A DNA stretch of 9,184 nt from contig CAIOHM010000518.1 of the NCBI GenBank assembly GCA_903858055.1, positions 1 to 9,184 of the forward strand, in the 5' to 3' direction. This document shows positions 1 to 5,372 of the stretch, in pieces (within the stretch, counting starts at the first letter, position 1; each line of letters starts with the position of its first letter). The notes below the pieces were generated by a model that saw nothing but the letters and a program-made list of their open reading frames with translations, did not search any database and was not told the DNA's origin. The stretch comes from an uncultured delta proteobacterium. GTDB lineage: Bacteria > Myxococcota_A > Polyangia > Polyangiales > Polyangiaceae. Position numbers and translations under genes: made by a program.

Positions 1-111
1 GCGTCGCTCCGCCGTCGTCGGTTGCAGCGACCGCGCGATCGCCGAGGGCTGCGACGCGATGGGCGGAGAATGCTGGGGCCCCACCGGAGCGGCCCGCCCC
101 CTCGCCGCCAC
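1..111. other. Left edge, no gene assigned
   Basis: GC-rich stretch with no supportable gene. One forward frame starting at base 3 stays open and has high third-position GC over the first 100 bases. It then runs straight through the repeat and antisense to the methyltransferase gene without stopping, so it is not credible as a gene beyond about base 110. It could be the 3' part of a gene broken or overwritten near the repeat, but nothing in its translation is recognisable. No start codon on the minus strand opens a reading frame of useful length here. Confidence 0.3.
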
Positions 112-247
112 CGATCACGTCGAGACGCGAAGATGCATGCGCTGTACACGTGGTCGTGTCATCGTCACGTTCCCGCCCCACGAGCTGTCGATCACGGCAG
201 GACGCGGAGATGCATGCGCTGTACACGTGGTCGTGTCGCCCTCACGT
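112..247. repeat. Direct repeat, 77-bp period, two copies
   Basis: Copy 1 runs from about 112 to 170 and copy 2 from about 189 to 247, offset by 77 bp. Positions 131-160 and 208-237 are identical over 30 bp, and identity continues with scattered mismatches on both sides (112-119 matches 189-196; 165-170 matches 242-247). Each core is crowded with 6-bp palindromes (ATGCAT, GCATGC, TGTACA, CACGTG) and an inverted repeat ACACG-TGGT-CGTGT. The period is not a multiple of three, so this is not an in-frame protein repeat. Copy 2 reaches the stop codon of the leftward methyltransferase gene, placing the pair just downstream of that gene. Function is unknown; a duplicated operator, a tandem transcript-end hairpin or a dispersed genomic repeat are all possible. 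Confidence 0.9.
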
Positions 248-892
248 GCCCGGCCACGAGGACGTCACGCGTGCCGCGAAGGTCGTCCACTCCTCCCCAA
301 AGTGCGACGCGAGGCGCACCTCTTCGAGCCGAATGCGGCGCCGAAACGCGTCGAGGAGCGCGGGGTAGGCGACGAGCGCCGCAAACCAGGAGCCGATCGC
401 CAGCGGGAACGCCACGTACGCGACGAGCGCGCCGACGTAGCTCGGGTGCCGAAACCACCGGTACGGCCCCGACGTGACGAGGCGATGCCCGTCGACGATG
501 GTGACGTGCCACGTGAAGTGACGGTCGAGTGTGCGCACGGCCCAGGCTCGAAGCGCGATGCCGAGCGCAGCGACCGCGAACCACGTCGCCGCCCAGGCGG
601 CGGGTGGGAAGGTTCCGCCGCGCGCCCACGCGTGCTCCAAGAGCGCCAGGATCTGGGTTCCGTTCACCGTGAGGACGATGCGCTTCGCGGTGCCTTGGTC
701 TTCGGCCGGACCTTCGTCGGTGGGGCTGAAGTCGGGCTGCGTGAGGTTGGCCGCGGCGTTGAGGACGCTGCTCATCGCCGCTGCCCATGCCCCTCGCGGC
801 CAGAACGGCGCGACGATCGCGAGTGAGGCCACGGTGGACCCTGCGGCACGGGCGAGAGGACCACGAAGGAGTGCGGCGGACGAAGGGCGCAT
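242..892 (-). CDS. Isoprenylcysteine carboxyl methyltransferase (ICMT)-like membrane protein
   Basis: Predicted 216-residue integral membrane methyltransferase of the ICMT/PEMT-like family, whose members transfer a methyl group from S-adenosylmethionine to a lipid-type or thiol/carboxyl acceptor at the membrane. The C-terminal half carries the family signature: LVTSGPYRWFRHPSY at residues 138-152 (the GPYR-x-x-RHP-x-Y cofactor-binding motif), then a hydrophobic stretch (about 154-180) and RIRLEE...FGEEW at 186-202, matching the usual conserved glutamate and FG-E-x-W/Y end. Other hydrophobic stretches lie near 20-30, 70-85 and 98-115. The ATG at 892 is preferred over the internal ATG at 775 because a TAGGCT promoter-like box lies 6 nt upstream. 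The substrate cannot be inferred; many bacterial members have no known acceptor. It is divergent from the four-gene operon with 75 bp between them, so shared control is possible. Confidence 0.82.
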   Translation of the reverse strand: MRPSSAALLRGPLARAAGSTVASLAIVAPFWPRGAWAAAMSSVLNAAANLTQPDFSPTDEGPAEDQGTAKRIVLTVNGTQILALLEHAWARGGTFPPAAWAATWFAVAALGIALRAWAVRTLDRHFTWHVTIVDGHRLVTSGPYRWFRHPSYVGALVAYVAFPLAIGSWFAALVAYPALLDAFRRRIRLEEVRLASHFGEEWTTFAARVTSSWPGT

Positions 893-898
893 AGGGTG

Positions 899-904
899 AG
901 CCTA
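899..904 (-). promoter_or_regulatory. Putative -10 box of the ICMT-like gene (leaderless)
   Basis: On the minus strand, TAGGCT is followed by six bases (CACCCT) and then the ATG at 892. A -10 element at this distance would put the transcription start at or next to the A of ATG, giving a leaderless mRNA; no Shine-Dalgarno sequence is visible. A weak -35 candidate (ATGCCG) sits 17 nt further upstream. The same box at the same distance precedes the P450 gene. Confidence 0.45.
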
Positions 905-907
905 TCG

Positions 908-920
908 AGAAATCATTTCT
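908..920. promoter_or_regulatory. Perfect 13-bp palindrome, candidate operator
   Basis: AGAAAT-C-ATTTCT is a perfect inverted repeat with a 1-nt centre in an A/T-rich island of the 75-bp divergent region. It falls between the proposed -10 and -35 of the leftward gene and about 50 nt before the HDO start. This is a classic place for a dimeric repressor that could control both directions. No regulator gene is encoded in the window. Confidence 0.4.
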
Positions 921-950
921 TCGGCATTTTGCTTGCTGCGTGACGCGACC

Positions 951-957
951 GGAGTGA
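951..957 (+). promoter_or_regulatory. Ribosome binding site of the HDO gene
   Basis: GGAGTGA ends 10 nt before the ATG at 968 and supports that start. It is the lead ribosome binding site of the four-gene operon. Confidence 0.6.
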
Positions 958-967
958 CGATCCCACC

Positions 968-1675
968 ATGGCGCTCCGTGACGTCGTGGAAGCGGCTTAC
1001 CGAAAGCAAATCGAGGTCTTCAAAGCCTCGCCGGAGGTTCGTGCGCTCCTCGAGGGGCACGCCTCGCGCGCGGTCTACGACGCGTTCCTCGAGGCCCTCG
1101 CGCGGACGCACTTCGCCTCGGGGCAGTACCTTGGGTTTCTCTACGCGGTCGCGCCGCCCGGGAGCGTCGAGCGCGTCAAGCACAACCTCCTCGAAGAGCT
1201 GGGCCTCGACGCGCACGAGGGCGAGGCGCACGGTCAGCTCCTCGAGGTGCTCCTTCGTGGCGCTGGGCTTGGTGAGCGCATCCCCGAACTTCGCGCGCGT
1301 GCGGCCGAGAGCATCCGCGAGCGTGCGGAGGAGCCGATCCTCTACGGTACCCTTCGCGAGATCGGCTTCGCGGCGCTCGTCGAGATCAGCGCCTTCGAGT
1401 GGCTCCTCGCGCATACGGCGTCGGAATTCGCGAACGCGCTCGAGCGTCACCGGGGCCTGGCCCGGGCGGATCTCCTCTGGTTCACCCATCACTCCGAGGT
1501 GGACCTTCGTCACGCGGAAGAGGCCGTTGACACGATCTGCGATTACGCCGACCATCACCGTCTCCAAGGGGATCACGCCGAGACGCTCGTCGACGCAACC
1601 CTTCGCGAGAACGTCTTTTTGCGGCGCTACTTCTCCGTGCAAGCCGCGGCACGAGCCGGAGGCATGATTTCGTGA
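968..1675 (+). CDS. Heme-oxygenase-like diiron oxygenase/oxidase (HDO; iron-containing redox enzyme family)
   Basis: A 235-residue all-helical protein of the TenA/PqqC/heme-oxygenase-fold family, most like the HDO group. Known HDOs use two irons held by three histidines and three carboxylates for N-oxygenation, oxidative C-C cleavage or decarboxylation (for example SznF, UndA, CADD). Visible ligand candidates are E76/E77 with H83 or H88 (in NLLEELGLDAHEGEAH), E139 or E144, and H175-x3-D179-x2-H182, which matches the H-x3-D-x2-H signature of this group. The length is close to that of CADD-type enzymes. An ATG start with GGAGTGA upstream is clear. It is the first gene of the operon, and its TGA overlaps the GTG of the enolase-like gene. 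An oxidative role on an amino-acid- or fatty-acid-like substrate is inferred. A cofactorless PqqC-like or TenA-like activity is less likely given the intact metal motif. Confidence 0.78.
   Translation: MALRDVVEAAYRKQIEVFKASPEVRALLEGHASRAVYDAFLEALARTHFASGQYLGFLYAVAPPGSVERVKHNLLEELGLDAHEGEAHGQLLEVLLRGAGLGERIPELRARAAESIRERAEEPILYGTLREIGFAALVEISAFEWLLAHTASEFANALERHRGLARADLLWFTHHSEVDLRHAEEAVDTICDYADHHRLQGDHAETLVDATLRENVFLRRYFSVQAAARAGGMIS
1658..1662 (+). promoter_or_regulatory. Ribosome binding site deciding the GTG start at 1672
   Basis: GGAGG lies inside the end of the HDO gene, 9 nt before the GTG codon that overlaps the HDO stop codon. It supports the non-ATG start of the enolase-like gene, where no nearby in-frame ATG exists. 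Confidence 0.7.
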
Positions 1676-2838
1676 CGGTTTCCCACCGCGCAGCACGCTT
1701 GGAGGTGTTCCCCATCGAGCTTCCGTTCGTGGAGTCGTTTCGTCATGCCACGAGCGATCGCACCGCGAGCGACTCCGTGCTCGTGAAGGTCACGCTCGAG
1801 AACGGCGTGACCGGCTGGGGCGAAGGCGTCCCGCGTGCGTACGTCACCGGCGAGACGCAGGAGACGATGCTCGAGCATCTGACGGGGCCGCTCGCGAAGG
1901 CGCTCTTCGGGCGTGCCTGGTCCGAGCCCGTGTCGACCGGCGACATCATGACCATCGGTCAGCGTCTGCCGACGCCCAACGGTGGGAACGTCATCGCGGG
2001 CAACGCCGCTCACTGCGCGATCGAGCTCGCCCTCGTCGATGCCCTCTTGCGCAGCGCGAAGGCGAGCCTCGCGGACGTACTGATCCCTGCGTCGAGCGAA
2101 GTGTTGTATTCTGCAGCGATTACGGCGGGCTCTGTCGAGGGCACCGAGAAGGTCGCGAAGCGCCTGAAGCTCGTGGGCTTCCGCGACTGGAAGGTCAAGG
2201 TTGGCTTCGACGACGACGACGCTCGCCTCGCGGCGGTGCGTGCGATCATCGGCGAAGAGGCGTCCTTGCGCGTGGACGCGAACGGCGCGTGGACCGTCGA
2301 GGAAGCCGAGGAGCGCCTCGCTCGCTGGTCGAAGTTCCGGGTCGAGACCGTCGAAGAGCCCCTCGGGCGCGCGCGCCGCGCCGATCTCGGTCGCCTCCGC
2401 GCGAAGAAGCTCGCCGCCATTTCCGTCGACGAATCTCTCGTGACCGAGGCCGACGCGAACGCACTCTTCGCCGAGCGGAGCTGCGACCTCCTGAACCTCC
2501 GCCTCTCGAAGCTTGGCGGCCTCGGAGCGACGCTCCGCATGGCAACGACGGCTCACGCCGAGAAGCTCGACTACCAAGTTGGATGCCAGGTGGGCGAGAC
2601 GGCGATCCTTTCGGCGGTCGGGAGGCACGTCGCGGCGCACCTCATCCCGAAGTACGTCGAGGGGAGCTTCGGCGCGCACCTGCTCGCGGAAGACATCGGC
2701 GACCGCCCGGTGACCTTCGGCCATCGCGGCGTCGGCGTCCCGCTCCGAGGTGTTGGCTACGGCGTCGACGTGCGCGAGGACCGGGTCATGGCGTACGCGA
2801 AGAGCTCACACTCCATCGATCGTGGGTCCCTGCGTTGA
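1672..2838 (+). CDS. Enolase-superfamily enzyme (racemase/epimerase or cycloisomerase-like)
   Basis: A 388-residue member of the mandelate racemase/muconate-lactonizing branch. These enzymes abstract a proton alpha to a carboxylate and stabilise the enolate on Mg2+. The active site is intact: K174-V-K176 (KxK, general base), metal ligands D202 (in RVDANGAW), E228 (in VEEP) and D253 (in SVDES), and K280 (in RLSKLGG) on the opposite face. Lysines on both faces are the layout of dipeptide epimerases, N-acylamino-acid racemases, o-succinylbenzoate synthases and cycloisomerases. The N-terminal capping domain has GEGVPRAYVTGET (50-62), and the eighth barrel strand carries GCQVGET (304-310) rather than motifs I would assign to a defined subgroup. 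The GTG start is fixed by GGAGG 9 nt upstream and the 4-nt overlap with the HDO stop. An alpha-epimerisation or elimination step on an amino-acid- or peptide-like carboxylate is inferred. The menaquinone enzyme is unlikely, as no men gene lies nearby. Confidence 0.88.
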   Translation: MTVSHRAARLEVFPIELPFVESFRHATSDRTASDSVLVKVTLENGVTGWGEGVPRAYVTGETQETMLEHLTGPLAKALFGRAWSEPVSTGDIMTIGQRLPTPNGGNVIAGNAAHCAIELALVDALLRSAKASLADVLIPASSEVLYSAAITAGSVEGTEKVAKRLKLVGFRDWKVKVGFDDDDARLAAVRAIIGEEASLRVDANGAWTVEEAEERLARWSKFRVETVEEPLGRARRADLGRLRAKKLAAISVDESLVTEADANALFAERSCDLLNLRLSKLGGLGATLRMATTAHAEKLDYQVGCQVGETAILSAVGRHVAAHLIPKYVEGSFGAHLLAEDIGDRPVTFGHRGVGVPLRGVGYGVDVREDRVMAYAKSSHSIDRGSLR

Positions 2839-4553
2839 GCGTCCTCGCGCGTGCCGTGGTGCATGCGCGCGGCATCGTGGCCGAGCGACCCTTCGAGCGG
2901 AGCGTCCGCGACTACCGCAAGACGCAGGTGTCGCTTCTCGAGGAGATTTGCTCACGAAATGCGCGTACGGCCTTCGGCGTCGCGCACGGGTTCCGCACGA
3001 TTCGCGACCCATCGGCGTGGCGCGCCCAGGTTCCCGTGCGAGAGTACGAGGCCTACCGCCCGTGGATCGACCGGCTGCTCAACGGTGACCTCCACGCGCT
3101 CACGGGCGACGCGCCCTTCATGTTCACGAGCACCAGCGGGACGACCGGTCAGCCGAAGCTCATCCCCGTGACCGAGGCGTGGAAGGAAGATCTCGCGGCG
3201 ATCATGCGCCTCTGGATCCACCGCTCCTCGCTCGATCATCGCAGCATGCTTGCGCGCAAGATCGTGAGCATCGTGAGCCCCGCGGTCGAGGGGTACGCGC
3301 GCAACGGCCTCCCCATCGGCAGCATGAGCGGCCTCACGTACCAGCGCGTGCCCGCGGCGGCCCGGCGCAACTACGCGATCCCATACGGCGTCATGACCGT
3401 CGAGGAGTACGATCTCCGCTACTGGCTCGCGCTTCGGCTCGCGGTCGAGGCCGACGTCTCCCTCGCCGTGGTGCCGAACGCCGCGACTCTCGTGAAGCTC
3501 GGTGAGCTCGCCGTCGACCATGCGGAGCGTCTCCTGAGAGCTATTCACGAGGGAAACCTCGGCATCGAACGGGATGCGGCGCACACGTGGGCCTCGCATC
3601 TTTCCCCGGTCGCGCGCAAGCTCGTGCCGAACCCAAAGCGGGCGCGGCAGCTCGAGCGCCTCGCCGCGAAGCGTGGATCGTTGCGCCTCGAAGACGCGTG
3701 GCCGCACCTCGCGCTCGTGAGTTGCTGGCTCGGCGGAAGCGCGGGGCAGGTGGTCCATCGGCTGCGCAGGCACATCGGCCAGAGGGCCGTGTTGCGCGAC
3801 CTCGGCCTCCGTGCGAGCGAGGGGACGTTCACGGTGCCGCTCGCGGACGGCTCCGCTGCGGGCGTCGTGACCGGGCACGCCAACGTCTTCGAGTTCGTCC
3901 CCGTGAGCGAGCTCGAGAGCGCTTCGCCGCGCACACTCCTCGGCCACGAGCTCGAGGTCGGGGGCGAGTACGATCTCGTGGTGACGCACCGGAGCGGCCT
4001 CTACCGCTACGACATGAACGACATCGTCCGCTGCGAGGGTTTTCATGGCACAGCGCCGATCATTGCCTTCGTGCGCAAGGGGCGTGACATGGTGAACATC
4101 ACGGGCGAGAAACTGCACGTGAACCACGCGCTCGCCGCAGAGGCTTCCGCGCGCAGTGTGCTTGGCAACGAGCTGCGCCAGTTTCGCCTCGTGCCCGACG
4201 CGCCGGGCCTGCGTTACGATCTCCTCGTCGAGCTCGAGGGCGAGGTGCCGGACGACGCGCGGCTCGCGCGCTTCCTCGAGGCCTTCGACGACGCGCTCGG
4301 CGCCGAGAACGACGAGTACCGAGCGAAGCGAAAGTCGAAGCGGCTCCTCGAGCCACGCCTCTGCGTGATGGATCGCGGTTGGGCGGAGGCGCAGCGGCGC
4401 GCGGACATCGCGGGGGGAAAGCGCGACGGCCAGTACAAGTGGCCCGTGTTCCGTCCCGGTTGGGACGCCGCGAGCCACGACGCGGTGGTGGTCGTCGTCG
4501 ACCGCGTTCAGCGACGCCGCTCGAGCCGTCGCGTGAAGGCCGCTGCGCCGTGA
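2835..4553 (+). CDS. GH3-family acyl-adenylating amide synthetase
   Basis: GH3 enzymes activate a carboxylic acid with ATP as acyl-AMP and transfer it to an amine, usually of an amino acid; plant members make jasmonate and auxin conjugates. This 572-residue protein has the usual family length and the full motif order: MFTSTSGTTGQPKLIP (96-110, ATP/phosphate loop), GLRASEGTF (324-332), YRYDMNDIV (390-398), VNITGEKLHVN (420-430) and the C-terminal GQYKWP (532-537), corresponding to the family's QYK-x-P lysine motif. The start is taken as TTG at 2835, overlapping the enolase-like stop as TTGA. The frame is open further upstream, but that part is antisense-like and out of phase with the enolase gene, and the family N-terminus begins near here; GTG at 2856 is an alternative. 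It is the likely product-forming ligase of the operon. The acid and amine partners are unknown. Confidence 0.9.
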   Translation: MSVLARAVVHARGIVAERPFERSVRDYRKTQVSLLEEICSRNARTAFGVAHGFRTIRDPSAWRAQVPVREYEAYRPWIDRLLNGDLHALTGDAPFMFTSTSGTTGQPKLIPVTEAWKEDLAAIMRLWIHRSSLDHRSMLARKIVSIVSPAVEGYARNGLPIGSMSGLTYQRVPAAARRNYAIPYGVMTVEEYDLRYWLALRLAVEADVSLAVVPNAATLVKLGELAVDHAERLLRAIHEGNLGIERDAAHTWASHLSPVARKLVPNPKRARQLERLAAKRGSLRLEDAWPHLALVSCWLGGSAGQVVHRLRRHIGQRAVLRDLGLRASEGTFTVPLADGSAAGVVTGHANVFEFVPVSELESASPRTLLGHELEVGGEYDLVVTHRSGLYRYDMNDIVRCEGFHGTAPIIAFVRKGRDMVNITGEKLHVNHALAAEASARSVLGNELRQFRLVPDAPGLRYDLLVELEGEVPDDARLARFLEAFDDALGAENDEYRAKRKSKRLLEPRLCVMDRGWAEAQRRADIAGGKRDGQYKWPVFRPGWDAASHDAVVVVVDRVQRRRSSRRVKAAAP

Positions 4554-5344
4554 AGATCACGCCGTTTTCCAAGAACCGCGAGCTCATCGGCGATCAGCTC
4601 ACGCGCGCCCGTGACCACCACCTCGTCGTCTCGACCGAGCACGAGATCGATCTCACGGAGGTGCTGCCCGTGCTCGCGCGCGCGCGGGAGGACGGCTTCC
4701 CCGTGACCCTGGCCTCGTACTTCATCTGGAGCACCGGGCAGGTCGTCGCTGCGCATCCACGACTGAACCGACACTGCTTCCACGGTTGGTTTCGCCGCTA
4801 CGAGGTCGACTTCGAGGAGGTGAGTTGCACGACCGTCGTGGCCCGCGCGGGTGCGGCGGGCGAAGAGATCTTGTTGCCGCTGCTCTTGCGCCACGTCGAC
4901 ACGCTCTCGCTCCGTCAGGTGGGCTCGGCGTTGCGCGAAGCGAAGACCGCGCCGCTCGAGTCCTTGCCGCAGCTCGCGGCGATCGAGCAGGTGAAGAAGG
5001 CCCCGCTCCCGCTCTTGCGATGGTTCTCGTACAAGGCCCGCACCGACCCGCGCTTCTACATTCGACACTTCGGCACCTACGGCGTGAGCTCGAACCTCGC
5101 GAGAGACCACGGACCGGTGGGCGGGCACACCTTCGGCAACACGGGCTGCGCCTTCTTGCCCGGTACGCTCCGGGAGGTGCCGCGGGTGGTCGATGGAGCG
5201 ATTGTCCCGCGCTGGGTGCTCCACACGCTCTTCCTCGCGGACCACTACGTGCTCGACGGCGCGGACATCTCGCGCGGGACCGAGGCGCTCCGCGTGCGCA
5301 TGGAGGACCCAGCCGTGCTCGAGCGTGCGCTCGCCGCAGCCTGA
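4550..5344 (+). CDS. Stand-alone E2-like acyltransferase (2-oxoacid dehydrogenase catalytic-domain fold)
   Basis: A 264-residue protein resembling only the catalytic domain of 2-oxoacid dehydrogenase E2 subunits and chloramphenicol acetyltransferase, which move acyl groups between CoA and an acceptor. The C-terminal ADHYVLDGAD (230-239) fits the catalytic DHR-x-x-DG motif, with H232 as base and D236 conserved. GTYGVSSNL (175-183) matches the E2 GTFTISNLG strand, and VAAHPRLNRH (66-75) fits the E2 HP-x-LN motif. There is no lipoyl domain, no peripheral-subunit-binding domain, and no E1 or E3 gene nearby, so it is unlikely to serve a dehydrogenase complex. The start is GTG at 4550, overlapping the GH3 TGA as GTGA, with GAAGG 10 nt upstream. 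As last gene of the operon it may acylate the GH3 product or its precursor from an acyl-CoA (inference). A degenerate, non-catalytic homologue cannot be ruled out. Confidence 0.8.
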   Translation: MKITPFSKNRELIGDQLTRARDHHLVVSTEHEIDLTEVLPVLARAREDGFPVTLASYFIWSTGQVVAAHPRLNRHCFHGWFRRYEVDFEEVSCTTVVARAGAAGEEILLPLLLRHVDTLSLRQVGSALREAKTAPLESLPQLAAIEQVKKAPLPLLRWFSYKARTDPRFYIRHFGTYGVSSNLARDHGPVGGHTFGNTGCAFLPGTLREVPRVVDGAIVPRWVLHTLFLADHYVLDGADISRGTEALRVRMEDPAVLERALAAA

Positions 5345-5352
5345 AGCGAGGT

Positions 5353-5372
5353 CGGCCGTCAGCGTGAGGCCG
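5353..5372. terminator. Weak inverted repeat between convergent genes
   Basis: CGGCC (5353-5357) and GGCCG (5368-5372) are reverse complements around a 10-nt loop, at the meeting point of the operon and the P450 gene, which are only 14 nt apart. There is no T-run on either side, so it is at best a weak bidirectional terminator. It overlaps the last codons of the P450 gene. Confidence 0.2.

Noticed and set aside
131..237. CRISPR array
   Set aside because: Only two copies of a 30-bp repeat, a 47-nt gap that is long for a spacer, flanking similarity extending into the gap, and no cas genes.
59..826. 255-codon plus-strand open frame across the repeat and the methyltransferase gene
   Set aside because: It lies antisense to the ICMT-like gene for most of its length, and the two repeat copies fall in different phases.
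2289..2834. Upstream extension of the GH3 reading frame
   Set aside because: This stretch lies inside the enolase-like gene, where D202, E228, D253 and K280 are read in another frame; the extension is Arg-rich, and the GH3 homology only begins near 2850.
2952..4478. 508-codon minus-strand open frame opposite the GH3 gene
   Set aside because: Arg/His/Glu-rich low-complexity translation with no family motif; it mirrors a strongly supported GH3 gene and is a by-product of high GC.
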